Shown: piece by piece, positions 44,044-53,651 of the stretch | Numbering within the stretch: the stretch's first letter is position 1 | Layout of the letters: each line of letters begins with the position of its first letter | Source of the DNA: Dryocola sp032000125 | GTDB lineage: Bacteria > Pseudomonadota > Gammaproteobacteria > Enterobacterales > Enterobacteriaceae | Length of the DNA: 64,000 bases | Assembly (NCBI GenBank): GCA_032000125.1 | Contig: DAMALH010000013.1 | Coordinates: forward strand, 1 to 64,000 | Direction of reading: 5' to 3' | Position numbers and translations under genes: made by a program | The notes under the pieces: model-generated | Seen by the model: the letters and a program-made list of their open reading frames with translations, nothing else | Database searches by the model: none | Told to the model about the DNA's origin: nothing

Positions 44044-45387
44044 ATGGCCGAAAACTCAGTAAACCCAGCCGCTTCAGGGAGCTGGCTGGAGCGGCGCTTC
44101 CAGCTTTATTCACGACAAAGCAGGGTAAAAACCGAATGCCTCGCCGGGGTGACGGGCTTTTTAGCCGCCGCTTATCTGCTGGTGGTGATCCCCGGCCTGC
44201 TGGCCGTGGGCGGAATGGATAAAGGTGCGGTCACCACCGGCACGATTCTGGTGTTCGTCGCGGGCACCCTGCTGATGGCTTTTTACGGCAACCTGCCGTT
44301 TATCGTCGGTCCCGGCATTGGCGGATCGGTGCTGGTTGGCGTTACGCTCGCCGGTAGCGAAGGCATCGGCTGGCAGAGTGGTCTGGGCATCGCCTGCTGG
44401 TCCGGCATTCTCTTTTTCGCCCTCACCCGGCTTGGCCTGCGCGAGGTTGTCACCCGCTCGGTGCCGCAGTCCATCAAGCTTGGGCTGACAGCATCCATCG
44501 GCCTGTTCGTTGCCGTGCTCGGCTTCCGTAACGCCGGGCTGGTGCTGGCGAATGCCAAAACCAATGCGCTTATGCTGGGGGATTTCACCTCGCCGGGCGC
44601 GCTTGTCGCCCTGTGCGGGCTGTTCCTCGCCATTGCCTTGCAGGCGCGACGTATTCCCGGTGCGATTCTCTGGGCTATCCTGTCCGCCACGCTTGTCGGT
44701 ATTCCGTTTGGCGTCACGCACCTGCCGCACAGCTTTATCGCCATGCCGCATTCTCTCGCCCCGGTGCTGGGACAGGTGGATATGATTGGCGCGCTGAACA
44801 TCGCCTTCCTGCCCTATCTGTTTGTGTTCTTCGCCTCTGAATTTTTCTCCACCATGGGCACCACGCTTGCCGTTGGCGGCGAAGCAGGGCTGCTTGACGA
44901 ACACGGCAATATGCCGCATATCAACCGTCCTTTTATGGTGGATTCTATTGCTGCCGCGCTAGGCCCGTGGGTGGGAATCCCCGCGGCTACGGCGCTGATT
45001 GAATCTTCCGCAGCCGCCGAAGCCGGCGGTAAAACGGGATTAACGGCGCTGGCCGCCGCCGTTATGTTCCTGCTGATGCTGCTGTTCACGCCGGTCGCCC
45101 TGATGATCCCAAAAGAGGCCACCGCGCCTGCGCTGATCCTCATCGGCCTGAATATGTTCAGCGGACTGCGCAAGGTGGATCTGGCGAACTTCACCGACGG
45201 CCTGCCGGTGCTGATGATGGTGATGATTACGCTGATTGCCAACAGCTTCGGCACCGGCATTGCGGGCGGCCTGCTGTTCTATATCATCATTAAGGCGATC
45301 GCCGGGAAGTGGCGTGAGATCCCAGCCGGGCTCTATCTGCTGGCGATCCCGCTGGTGTACTACTTTGCGACGCTGGTGCGCCACTGA
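44044..45387 (+). CDS. NCS2/AzgA-type purine permease
   Basis: Purine-proton symporter of the AzgA branch (AdeP/GhxP relatives). The 447 residues have about 12-13 membrane segments. Family signatures include FLAAAYLLVVIPGLL, GPGIGGSVLVGV, FFSTMGTTLAVGG (TM8 with substrate-binding polar residues) and ESSAAAEAGGKTGL. Its place directly after adenine deaminase suggests it imports adenine or hypoxanthine/guanine. A GC hairpin follows at about 45408-45432. Confidence 0.92.
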   Translation: MAENSVNPAASGSWLERRFQLYSRQSRVKTECLAGVTGFLAAAYLLVVIPGLLAVGGMDKGAVTTGTILVFVAGTLLMAFYGNLPFIVGPGIGGSVLVGVTLAGSEGIGWQSGLGIACWSGILFFALTRLGLREVVTRSVPQSIKLGLTASIGLFVAVLGFRNAGLVLANAKTNALMLGDFTSPGALVALCGLFLAIALQARRIPGAILWAILSATLVGIPFGVTHLPHSFIAMPHSLAPVLGQVDMIGALNIAFLPYLFVFFASEFFSTMGTTLAVGGEAGLLDEHGNMPHINRPFMVDSIAAALGPWVGIPAATALIESSAAAEAGGKTGLTALAAAVMFLLMLLFTPVALMIPKEATAPALILIGLNMFSGLRKVDLANFTDGLPVLMMVMITLIANSFGTGIAGGLLFYIIIKAIAGKWREIPAGLYLLAIPLVYYFATLVRH

Positions 45388-45780
45388 TTTTTTCGGCCTC
45401 AGCGGCGCCTGACCTCTTCTGAGGCGCCGGGCGCGCGTCGGATAACGATCCGTCAATCACATACAGAAAGGGTTGCCATGCCATAACCACCTCCAGCGGC
45501 GTTTTACCTCAGTGTAGAAAACGCCGTGGGGGTAGCATTAGGCTAAAAGTCTTAAAGCATAACCGACGCTAAGTCTTATGTTGCGCCGAAGGCGCGAATT
45601 TAGTCGCGTAAGGCCAGTAAAAATATATCCTGAACACATTTTCAATCTCTTTTTAATCCGCCAGGAAATCACCTGGCGATAACTCATCCCTGCCGACTTA
45701 TGAATTAAGTCGGCAAACGTTCATTCACTCTTTTATTTTTACTATGATCCTTTCTTGTTTTATTTTGCAAAGAGGATCTC
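45388..45780. other. Intergenic region upstream of the FimW-like gene
   Basis: About 390 bp. It holds a 7-bp GGCGCCT/AGGCGCC hairpin after the permease but no T-tract. AT-rich DNA before the FimW-like start probably carries its promoter. I see no gene. Confidence 0.6.
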
Positions 45781-46383
45781 ATGCTTACCCTTGCCATAAA
45801 AGAAAAGAACAGCCACTTCGTTCACGGCCTGAAAATAATCATCGAACAGCTATGTCGCCATCGCCGTGAGGCCTTTCATATTTTACCTGCCGAGCATCAT
45901 GACCTCGCCGATATTGTTATTGTCTCTCTTGAAGACGACTGGATAAGCGCCGACTGTTATAAAATCCCACAAACTACCAAAGCGCAGCGCATCATTCTTA
46001 TCTGCCGTAAGGCAGAACATGAAAAACTGATGTTCCGCCCCTGCCTGTATATGCTGCCGGTTATTTTTCGTGAGGATGAACCTGACGAGATAGCGCAGAA
46101 AATTGCTCACTGGATGGACCCGAACCGGCGAGGTAAAAACACCCGCCCGGTGCCAACAAGCATTTGTAAATACTGCACAACCCGCCAGTTTACCGTTCCC
46201 GAACGCGAACTGCTTAAGCACATTGCCTGTGGATATTCGCTAAGCGACGCGGCCCATTTGATGAATATTGAGGAGCCAATAGCCCGGCTGCACCGGCAGG
46301 CTATCATGAAAAAATTACGTATCAGCAACCAGCACAGCTTAATTAAATTCATCAAGATGAATCTTGTTTTTTTGCTGACTTAA
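45781..46383 (+). CDS. FimW-like LuxR-type fimbrial regulator
   Basis: 200-residue protein with a C-terminal LuxR-type helix-turn-helix (about 135-195: TVPERELLKHIACGYSLSDAA..RQAIMKKLRISNQHSLIKF). The N-terminal half resembles a degenerate receiver domain without a clear phospho-acceptor Asp. By size, domain and position beyond FimZ and FimY-like genes it fits Salmonella FimW, a negative regulator. That assignment rests on synteny more than sequence. AGAGGATCTC precedes the ATG. Confidence 0.7.
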   Translation: MLTLAIKEKNSHFVHGLKIIIEQLCRHRREAFHILPAEHHDLADIVIVSLEDDWISADCYKIPQTTKAQRIILICRKAEHEKLMFRPCLYMLPVIFREDEPDEIAQKIAHWMDPNRRGKNTRPVPTSICKYCTTRQFTVPERELLKHIACGYSLSDAAHLMNIEEPIARLHRQAIMKKLRISNQHSLIKFIKMNLVFLLT

Positions 46384-46723
46384 CCGTCCAACCTCTCCGC
46401 TTCAGTACCATCATCCATTTTTATTGCGGTAATTACACGCGCCAAACAATACGGCTGATTAAGAAATTTCCACCCCATGATTAAGTGAACCCTAATACCT
46501 GACGGCATTGCCTGCTGTCAAAATAACTTCCGCACCACATAATCAGAAACTGTGCATCGTTCAGTTTCTGATTATTACCTTCGCTTTTTTAACGAAGCAG
46601 CGCTACAGGCCATCACAGTTAGCGACAAAATAATTATGAATACTTCGGTTAATCACGCATTATTTATTAGCATGCTGACTGTTAGCGGAGCGTTTTTAAC
46701 CGCAAAAAGAAAGCTGACCCGGT
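46384..46723. other. Intergenic region with a long perfect hairpin
   Basis: About 340 bp between the FimW-like and FimY-like genes. AATCAGAAACTG (46541-46552) pairs perfectly with CAGTTTCTGATT (46562-46573). It may end the first transcript, though no T-tract follows. I see no gene or tRNA. Confidence 0.6.
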
Positions 46724-47491
46724 TTGCCAGTGAGTGAGCATTTGTATTTAGCCGCCCGTAAAAAAAGACATCGCCGCACCGGCAACGAGGGGCAGGTTAG
46801 CCCCAGATGCCCGGACATACCGATGATCCTCGACCGTCTTGAGTATTTGCAGCAGCAAATTCGCGCGCTGCGCCTGCAACAGCCGGTGGATATGCTGCTC
46901 GTCAGCAACGACAGGTATCTTTCGCTTGCGCTCACTCAGCACCTGTTTAAACAAACCCGCATCCGCATTTGTTCAACTCTCGAAGATGTCACAAGCTTTT
47001 TTGAGCAGGCGCCGCTGCCGCGCATCGTTATCGATCTGGACGGTATTACCGTTCCCGTCATCCAGGTACTCGCCGCTATTCGCCTCTGGCATAAAGAAAG
47101 GCCCGACATCAGTGTCGTGCTGCTTACCACCGGCCACAGCCCGCAAGCTTCCTGCTTTATTGCGGCGGCCACAGCGTGCCGGGTTATCGAACGGCGGCTG
47201 GACGTCAGGATATTGTCGTATTTATTGATGCTACAGCCTTGCTCGCCGATGCCCGTTCAGGCTAACTATACGCGTAAAAACGACGCCCTCTCCCTGCGTG
47301 AATGGAACATGCTGATGGAAGTTGCCAGGGGACGCTCCTTAAAAGCGATCGCGCTCTCCTTAAAGAAGCCGTATCACTCGGTGGTATACACCCTGAGCCG
47401 TGTGTCGACTCGTATTGGGTTGAACAGCAGAAAGGCGCTGATTCATTTACTTCATGAATTATCCGTCGTACCAACTGAGAGAAACCGTTAA
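46724..47491 (+). CDS. FimY-like LuxR-type fimbrial regulator
   Basis: Up to 255 residues. A C-terminal LuxR-type HTH (about 188-245: LSLREWNMLMEVARGRSLKAIA..VSTRIGLNSRKALIHLL) follows a receiver-like region (55-180). The start is uncertain: TTG at 46724, GTG at 46730 or ATG at 46823 (MILDRLEYLQQQ), none with a strong ribosome-binding site. By position next to fimZ it fits Salmonella FimY, the co-activator of fim expression, but sequence identity is not established. Confidence 0.7.
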   Translation: MPVSEHLYLAARKKRHRRTGNEGQVSPRCPDIPMILDRLEYLQQQIRALRLQQPVDMLLVSNDRYLSLALTQHLFKQTRIRICSTLEDVTSFFEQAPLPRIVIDLDGITVPVIQVLAAIRLWHKERPDISVVLLTTGHSPQASCFIAAATACRVIERRLDVRILSYLLMLQPCSPMPVQANYTRKNDALSLREWNMLMEVARGRSLKAIALSLKKPYHSVVYTLSRVSTRIGLNSRKALIHLLHELSVVPTERNR

Positions 47492-48069
47492 GGCTGGCTC
47501 GCGCTTTCAGATGAAAGTTAAGAAATTACTTATTTTCTATGTTTCATTTTTGTTAAAACGGAGCAATTCATTAACAGTTATAATTATTCCTGGATCGATA
47601 AACTTCTCTAACCGCCTGGTCAGGTGAGTAAAAAGGCGATTTTCAGCCGCCTTAAATTTTAACAAAAAGTACACATTCGCTATTTCATACTATTTTTCAG
47701 ATTTAAAACGAACTTTTAAATTAAGTATTTAAGTTAGTGCGGAAATATCCGCCAAATAAAAAAAGACGCTCCCAGCGAAGCAGAACTAAATACCGCCAGA
47801 GCAGCCTGACGATAACAGCAGTCTTTCTCTCCTATAATATGAATGTATAATCAATCCACCAAATTAACCGATAAAAAACGCGCTTATAAAGGTATCGCCG
47901 TTTTTATGACTCCCGTCACCAGCAATATATTATTCAACGGAAGATGTAAGTTTAAAGGGAGAATCCTGCACACATATTTGACAAGCTAGCCTGATAACAT
48001 TTCATAAATATCGCGACCCGCGCCCTGCGGCAACGCGATGTTTTCCTCAAACAATCCGAGGTAAAAAAA
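47492..48069. other. AT-rich intergenic region upstream of fimZ
   Basis: About 580 bp, very AT-rich, typical of H-NS-silenced regulatory DNA. A terminator-like hairpin (AAGGCG..CGCCTT then AAATTTT, 47633-47661) closes the FimY-like gene. The remainder should hold the fimZ promoter. No gene or tRNA seen, including no fimU-like tRNA-Arg. Confidence 0.6.
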
Positions 48070-48702
48070 ATGAAACCTGCATCCGTAATCATTATGGACG
48101 AGCACCCTATTGTCCGAATGTCGATAGAAGTGCTGCTACAGAAAAATAAAGCTATCCGCGTCGTGCTGAAAACTGACGACGGCCGGGAAGTTATCGACTA
48201 CATGCGTGCAAACCCGGTGGATCTGGTGATCCTGGATATCGAACTCCCCGGGGTAGATGGGTTTACTTTACTTAAAAGAATCAAAAGCATACAGGAAGAC
48301 ACTAAGATACTCTTTCTGTCATCTAAATCAGAAAGATTCTATGCTGGGCGTGCGATTCAGGCGGGCGCGAACGGTTTTGTCAGCAAGCGGAAAGAACAGG
48401 ACGATATATTTAAAGCGGTGGAAATGCTGCTGTCCGGGTACTCGTTTTTTCCTTCAGATACCCTGCATTTCATCAGCCAATCCAGCTCACGCAAGGGCGC
48501 CGTGGATGATATGCCGCTCTCTAATCGTGAGGTTACCGTATTACGTTATCTGGCGAACGGCTTATCAAATAAAGAAATTGCAGAGCAGCTTTTGTTAAGC
48601 AACAAAACGATTAGCGCACACAAGGCGAATATATTTTCCAAGCTACAGGTCACTTCTATTGTCGAGCTTATCGATTATGCGCGAGTGAAAGAATTACTAT
48701 AA
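48070..48702 (+). CDS. fimZ: FimZ, fimbrial response regulator
   Basis: NarL/FixJ-type response regulator of 210 residues, the length of Salmonella FimZ. A receiver domain (1-120) has D10/E11 and the phospho-acceptor Asp in LVILDIELPGVDGF (about 56). A LuxR HTH follows (145-205: LSNREVTVLRYLANGLSNKEIAEQLLLSNKTISAHKANIF in family order). In Salmonella FimZ activates the fimA promoter. It lies convergent with fimF, 36 bp apart, at the end of the structural operon. Confidence 0.93.
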   Translation: MKPASVIIMDEHPIVRMSIEVLLQKNKAIRVVLKTDDGREVIDYMRANPVDLVILDIELPGVDGFTLLKRIKSIQEDTKILFLSSKSERFYAGRAIQAGANGFVSKRKEQDDIFKAVEMLLSGYSFFPSDTLHFISQSSSRKGAVDDMPLSNREVTVLRYLANGLSNKEIAEQLLLSNKTISAHKANIFSKLQVTSIVELIDYARVKELL

Positions 48703-48738
48703 GCGCGCGCTCACAGATATAGAGCCTGAAGTGAACGC

Positions 48739-49272
48739 TCAGTAATAATTAATCATAAATGTCGCATCGGCATCGGCCTTTCCCGGCTGTGGGTTATCCG
48801 CCAGCGCAATAAAGTTTGCAAAAAAAGTTAGCGTTGCATCACCATTGGCATTTACTGCTACCTCCTGGCTGGCCCTCTCCAGAGGTAGCCGGGTTTTGTC
48901 TTTATTGCGCAGCTCAACCGCGACATTAGTAGCGCCGCTGGCGTCATTGAGCGCCAGCAGCTCTGAATTCCCGTCCGCCTTCTTGCCTGAAAAAGTAATC
49001 GACGCCGCGCCAGGCGGGCAGCCGTTAAGCTTAAGGGTAAAGGGAATGCTTTGTGTGGTGCTCCCCGCGGTGCGTAACTGCTTAGTTGGCCATGTGCCTA
49101 GCTGAACGGTTTTGTTATCGTCCCCCGTTTCCACATAGCAACTGTAATCCACTACGTTTGCGCGCAGCTCGATATTTATTTCACCCAGCGGCGAATCCGC
49201 CCACGCGGCCCCTGCTGCCAGCCCCGCAAACATCGACAGTGCCAGAAAACCACGTTTGCATATATTAATCAT
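48739..49272 (-). CDS. fimF: FimF-like minor pilin/adaptor
   Basis: Type 1 fimbrial minor subunit of 177 residues. A signal peptide ends ...AAGAAWA near 25. The pilin fold has two Cys (in VDYSCYVE and LNGCPPG) for the conserved disulfide. It ends in the beta-zipper C-terminus ADATFMINYY recognised by the chaperone. Last gene of the operon, with the start overlapping the fimH stop by 8 bp. Confidence 0.88.
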   Translation of the reverse strand: MINICKRGFLALSMFAGLAAGAAWADSPLGEINIELRANVVDYSCYVETGDDNKTVQLGTWPTKQLRTAGSTTQSIPFTLKLNGCPPGAASITFSGKKADGNSELLALNDASGATNVAVELRNKDKTRLPLERASQEVAVNANGDATLTFFANFIALADNPQPGKADADATFMINYY

Positions 49273-50269
49273 AATCCACCCTCAAATAGCCTCGCGAGGT
49301 AAACGGACCTTCCGCAGGCTTCTTCCCCGTCACGCTCACCGGCCAGGCGCGGATATCAACCCTTGAAGCAGCGGCATCGTCGAGGCGAAAATTAATCTTG
49401 CTGCCCATATTGTTAGGCGTAAGCGGGACCCCCGCCCCGTCTGACAGGATAAAACCAAGGTCGCTGTTGTCGGAAACCATCATATTGCCGGAAACTTTTT
49501 CCGCCTCCAGGCGCAGCGAGAGATAAGCCTGCGCATCGACGTTAGTGCATTTGATGCCGATAGTTTTGGTTTGTGGCGTCACGTTCTGAGGACGGTTGCC
49601 CGCTCCGGCCTGGCTAAACAGCGCCGCGCCAATATCGCCAAAATCAAACTCGACGATTTGCCCGGCGTTAATTTCGCAGGTCTGCGGCACTTCGACCTTG
49701 CCGCTGTAGGTGATGGTATAAACCGGAGTAGTGAGCGGATCGGTATTACGTGTAGTGACATACACCGTGAACATGGTCTGTTTCGGAATGGGCACCATAT
49801 TGATAAAGCGCTTAGTTACCTTGAGTCGAAACACCAGATTCGAATCCTTAACGGGGAACGGCTTCTGCTTTGGCACGTTAGGGTGCTTACCCATCTGTAT
49901 ATAATTACGAGGCGGATAAAACACGCCTGCGGCGCTGTCGGTTATCTTCATACCACCGTTAAGGTAATCATTTATTTTCAGATAGTTATATCCATCGATC
50001 GTTTCTTCTATCGGCAAAGTGGTGACGTAGCTTCGCATGGTCGTATCGCCGCTGGTGCCGGACGGGCAAACGGCATTAACGCCAACCCACTGGGATTTCT
50101 CCGCCAGCGTAACGATCTGTCCAACCTGGTTATTGGAACTGTTGAAGGTGTTCGACAGGTCATAAGGAATTTCCGTCGGCGCGCCGTTTGAATTAGCACA
50201 TACCGTGGCGTAAGCCGGAGCCGCGCAGGCCATCAGCACGGCTCCGGCAAGATAAGTCTTCGCTTTCAT
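49265..50269 (-). CDS. fimH: FimH, type 1 fimbrial tip adhesin (Salmonella type)
   Basis: Two-domain mannose-type adhesin. From the ATG at 50269 (MKAKTYLAG; AGGA is 9-10 bp upstream) it has 334 residues, one fewer than Salmonella FimH. The signal peptide ends ...APAYA. The lectin domain (about 22-195) contains SQWVGVNAVCPSG and GVFYPPRNYI. The pilin domain shows YSGKVEVPQTCEINAGQ and FTSRGYLRVDYD, all close to the Salmonella protein as I recall it and unlike E. coli FimH. Binding specificity is inferred. Confidence 0.93.
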   Translation of the reverse strand: MKAKTYLAGAVLMACAAPAYATVCANSNGAPTEIPYDLSNTFNSSNNQVGQIVTLAEKSQWVGVNAVCPSGTSGDTTMRSYVTTLPIEETIDGYNYLKINDYLNGGMKITDSAAGVFYPPRNYIQMGKHPNVPKQKPFPVKDSNLVFRLKVTKRFINMVPIPKQTMFTVYVTTRNTDPLTTPVYTITYSGKVEVPQTCEINAGQIVEFDFGDIGAALFSQAGAGNRPQNVTPQTKTIGIKCTNVDAQAYLSLRLEAEKVSGNMMVSDNSDLGFILSDGAGVPLTPNNMGSKINFRLDDAAASRVDIRAWPVSVTGKKPAEGPFTSRGYLRVDYD

Positions 50270-50297
50270 TTTCAGCATCCTGAGCCGTAAGGCTTCG

Positions 50298-52889
50298 CTA
50301 TGAACAGGCGGCGTTAGCCACCACAACAGGCTGTTTTAAGCTCTCTTTCGGCAGGGAGTAAGGCGCAAAACACTGCGATCCTTTGCCGTCACCCCACTGA
50401 ATCAGCAGCCTTCCTTCCAGCGGCAGCCCGCTTAAATAGATTTGCCCGTCATCGCCCACCATGCTGGTTGCACCGCTGGCTTCGTCGCGCACTACCGAAC
50501 CGAACGGCACCGCATGCCCGCTGCGTGTGACGGAAATAATCGCCCGCACGCCAATGCGCGCATTAAACGCCGCCCGTACCAGCGCGCCCTGCGTTGGCAC
50601 CACGCTGCTGACGTTGTTTTCAATGTCGGTATGGTTATCCATTGAGTTGGTATCCAGCGCGATGCGGTTGTAGCGATAAACCGTGGCGTAAGGCATCACC
50701 GCATAGCCACGCCAGTCGGTTTTCACGCCGGTCTGATTTTCCACGCTGACGCCGGATGCGCCGGGCGCTTTAATCAATACGTTGGTGTCGCCAAGCGGCT
50801 GGCTGAAGGTAATGCCGTCGGCATGCCCTACCACGCCGCCGGCAGCCTGCCAGGTAAACTCGTGCTGATTGCGGTCGTAGTTGTAGCCAAGCCCCAGCGT
50901 GCCGTAGGTCGCCTGCCAGTTGGCATTGGCGCTGCCGCTGTAGCCGTTAGTGCTGCTGCGGCCCTGGCTTACGCTGTAGTTCAGGGTACGATCGTCAAGC
51001 AGCGTGCCGCCAACGCCGGTTTGCACCGTATTTTTCCCGTCCGAATTTCGGCTGGCCGCAAAGGTGGCATAGGCGCGATCTATAGCTTTTTCCCGTGAAT
51101 AACCGTGGCCCAGCAGCGTGCTGAACGGGACCGAAAGGTTAAAGGCTACGATACGATCGTTATTTGCAAGCCCGACGGATTTGCTCCACGAAGCGGAAAC
51201 GGAATAGCTGATCCCTTTCCAGCCGCTGGCGTAACCGGCCTGATACCAGGTATTGTCCCGGTCGGTGTTCCAGTATGTTTGCTGGCTGCCGGAAACGTAC
51301 AGCGAGCCGTAGTCGCCGAGGGACTGGGAGATATTGACCTGAAAACGCCCACGCTTGCTGTAACGCAGGTTGTGGTAGCTTTGCGGCGTCGGCACCTTAT
51401 GATGCGTTCCGTCGTCCTGAAGCTCATACTCGTAGCCTTCCATATTTTTGTACGCCACTTCATCAAGCGTGTAGAACCCGCGCGTGGAATAGCGATAGCC
51501 CAGAAGCTGGAAGTTGGTGCCATAGCCGCTCAGGGATTTGGCATACAGAAAACGCAGGGACTGTCCCTGGTGCTCGCTGTCATCGGTAAGCTTGCTGCGC
51601 GCGTGGGTGACGTCCATAGAAATAGCGCCCCATTCACCGAGGTTTTTCCCAAGCCCCAGCGCCGCCGCCGTGTAGCGTTCCGCAAGCTGCGTGCCGCCGT
51701 AGGCCGTGTAGCCCTGGGGCAGGCCCGCAATCAGCGTGCCCTGGGTAAAGAACGGCGTGTCCTGCTGGCTGTTACCGCTGCGGAAATCCCCGGCAATCAG
51801 GTCATACTTCAGCCGTCCTTCGCGCTGCAACAGCGGCACGGTGGAGTACGGCACGGTGTATTTTTGCTGGCCGCCGTCTTTTTCTTCCAGCGTGACCTCA
51901 AGGTCGCCGCTCGACGATGTCGGGTTCAAATCGCTGATAGCGAAGGCGCCGGGCGAAACATAGCTTTGGTAAATGACAAAGCCGTTCTGGCGAATAATCA
52001 CTTTAGCGTTGGTACGGGCGATGCCGCGCACCGTTGGCGCGTAGCCCTGGAGGCTGTCCGGATACATGCTGTCTGACGAATAAAGCCGTGCGCCGCGAAA
52101 GCCAAGGCTGTCGAACACGTCGGTGCCGGTATTGCTGTCTCCCATCACCAGCTCGCCTTTTAGCGGAATAATGGCCCGCTGCGCATAGGTGCTGATGTTC
52201 TTCCACGTATTGCTGTTATAGCCGTCGCCGCGCGTATAGCTCCATGCGCCGTTGTTACGCAGCCGCCACGGGCCGTAGTTCAGGCCGCTTTGCAGGCTAA
52301 GATAGTAGCTGTCGTCATTGCTGCCGCGGTTGCCGGTAAACGAATAGTTCACAAGCGCCGCCGGGATACCTTCATCCCACTGGTCAGGCGGAATATAGCC
52401 GCGCGCGCTGTTCAGCAGCGAAGCCTGCGGCAGGCTGATATCCAGACGCAGGCTGGCAAAATCAAACGTAATATCCGCGCCGGGAATCGCTTCGCTCACC
52501 GGCACGCATTCACCCGGTTTGTATTTTGCCAGCTCGGGGTAAGCGAGCATGTTCAGCCCCAGACGTTTAAGCCAGTCCACGTCCAGGCAGGGCGCCAGGC
52601 CGCCGGATTTAACCCCGGCGCCGGGCCGGGCTTTATCCGCCTCAGCAAACGAGAGATCTTCGGTGGCGATAAACTCATCGTTGCGCCAGACGTCCACGCG
52701 ATACTCGCCCGGCGCCTGTTGGCTGCCTTGTTCAAAACGCGATAAATCCGCCACGGAGGCGGCATCTTCGGATAAAAACGCCGGGTTAAAGTAGCTCCCG
52801 GCAAAGCTCATGCCCGGCCAGAGCGTCGCCATCACCCATGCCGCCAGCGGGGCAAACATGCGTGCCTGATGCGTGACTGACTTTTTCAT
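50298..52889 (-). CDS. fimD: FimD, fimbrial outer-membrane usher
   Basis: Usher that assembles and secretes the pilus. The ATG at 52889 has AGGGAAACG upstream and gives 863 residues; the frame runs 16 codons further up without support. The signal peptide ends ...GMSFA. N-terminal chaperone-binding domain: SYFNPAFLSEDAASVADLSRFEQG. A 24-strand beta-barrel with plug domain follows, then C-terminal domains with a disulfide (GSQCFAPYSLP..VVVANAACS). Gap of 28 bp to fimH. Confidence 0.95.
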   Translation of the reverse strand: MKKSVTHQARMFAPLAAWVMATLWPGMSFAGSYFNPAFLSEDAASVADLSRFEQGSQQAPGEYRVDVWRNDEFIATEDLSFAEADKARPGAGVKSGGLAPCLDVDWLKRLGLNMLAYPELAKYKPGECVPVSEAIPGADITFDFASLRLDISLPQASLLNSARGYIPPDQWDEGIPAALVNYSFTGNRGSNDDSYYLSLQSGLNYGPWRLRNNGAWSYTRGDGYNSNTWKNISTYAQRAIIPLKGELVMGDSNTGTDVFDSLGFRGARLYSSDSMYPDSLQGYAPTVRGIARTNAKVIIRQNGFVIYQSYVSPGAFAISDLNPTSSSGDLEVTLEEKDGGQQKYTVPYSTVPLLQREGRLKYDLIAGDFRSGNSQQDTPFFTQGTLIAGLPQGYTAYGGTQLAERYTAAALGLGKNLGEWGAISMDVTHARSKLTDDSEHQGQSLRFLYAKSLSGYGTNFQLLGYRYSTRGFYTLDEVAYKNMEGYEYELQDDGTHHKVPTPQSYHNLRYSKRGRFQVNISQSLGDYGSLYVSGSQQTYWNTDRDNTWYQAGYASGWKGISYSVSASWSKSVGLANNDRIVAFNLSVPFSTLLGHGYSREKAIDRAYATFAASRNSDGKNTVQTGVGGTLLDDRTLNYSVSQGRSSTNGYSGSANANWQATYGTLGLGYNYDRNQHEFTWQAAGGVVGHADGITFSQPLGDTNVLIKAPGASGVSVENQTGVKTDWRGYAVMPYATVYRYNRIALDTNSMDNHTDIENNVSSVVPTQGALVRAAFNARIGVRAIISVTRSGHAVPFGSVVRDEASGATSMVGDDGQIYLSGLPLEGRLLIQWGDGKGSQCFAPYSLPKESLKQPVVVANAACS

Positions 52890-52923
52890 CGTTTCCCTGC
52901 TTCCCCATTGCCGCCGCGCGGCA

Positions 52924-53631
52924 TCACTGCATGACACCGGCCTGCACCGGCGTCACCGCGCCGTAGTCATTTACGGTCTGGTAAGAGATGCGCCCTGACA
53001 GATTTGCAGGCACGGTGACCTTCGCCACGCTTTTCGGGGCGACCATGGTATTAGGCAGCTTCTCATTGCCAACCTTCAGATTGACCGTGGAGATATAGTA
53101 AGGCGAAGGATTGTGCAGGCTGATATATCCCCCGCTGCGGGAAAAACGCAGCTGTTTTACCGCCTCTTCCGGCTGCATCTGGAGGTTTTTCGGCCGCACG
53201 AATAATTTAATGCGCGACAAAATAGCCAACTGCAGCACGTTATTACTTTCGACGGTATTTTTATCCACCGACGGAATGGCCTTCACGTTCATCCAGAAAA
53301 GGGATTCGCGATCGGCAGGCAGCGGCTGGCCGGCATAGATAATGCGCAGGGTGTTTTCACTTTTTGATTCGCTGACAAACAGCGGCGGCGTAACGATAAA
53401 ACTTTTATCCTTTTCACCGCGATTATTCTCCACCCATGAATTAACCAGATAACGCTCTTTGGTGTCGCTATTGGTAATAGACAGGGAGGTCTGCTTCGCA
53501 TCGGCGGGATAAATAACACGCGTGGCGCCGAGTCCAATTCCTCCGGCCGCCTGAGCAGAAAGGTTTATTAACAAACACAGCGCTGCGGCCACGCCTGATT
53601 TAAATAAAATATTCATCACGACAGATACCAT
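52924..53631 (-). CDS. fimC: FimC, periplasmic fimbrial chaperone
   Basis: PapD-like chaperone of up to 235 residues; an in-frame ATG at 53616 (MNILFKSG) is an equally good start. The signal peptide ends ...NLSAQA. Domain 1 has the G1-type strand ..NNVLQLAILSRIKLFVRP and the RVIYPAD motif with the conserved Arg. Domain 2 (about 145-235) starts near LQMQPEEA. It lies between fimI and fimD in the operon. Confidence 0.93.
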   Translation of the reverse strand: MVSVVMNILFKSGVAAALCLLINLSAQAAGGIGLGATRVIYPADAKQTSLSITNSDTKERYLVNSWVENNRGEKDKSFIVTPPLFVSESKSENTLRIIYAGQPLPADRESLFWMNVKAIPSVDKNTVESNNVLQLAILSRIKLFVRPKNLQMQPEEAVKQLRFSRSGGYISLHNPSPYYISTVNLKVGNEKLPNTMVAPKSVAKVTVPANLSGRISYQTVNDYGAVTPVQAGVMQ

Positions 53632-53651
53632 TAATTGTGGATGATTGCGGC

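Noticed and set aside
44161..44919. 252-codon open frame on the minus strand
   Set aside because: Antisense shadow of the purine permease, rich in His, Gln and Arg as expected from reversed membrane codons.
48003..48069. Possible tRNA (fimU-like) near fimZ
   Set aside because: No cloverleaf, T-loop GTTCRANNC or CCA end could be found on either strand between 46.4 and 48.1 kb.
51105..52076. 323-codon open frame on the plus strand
   Set aside because: Antisense to fimD, with no ribosome-binding site or family features.
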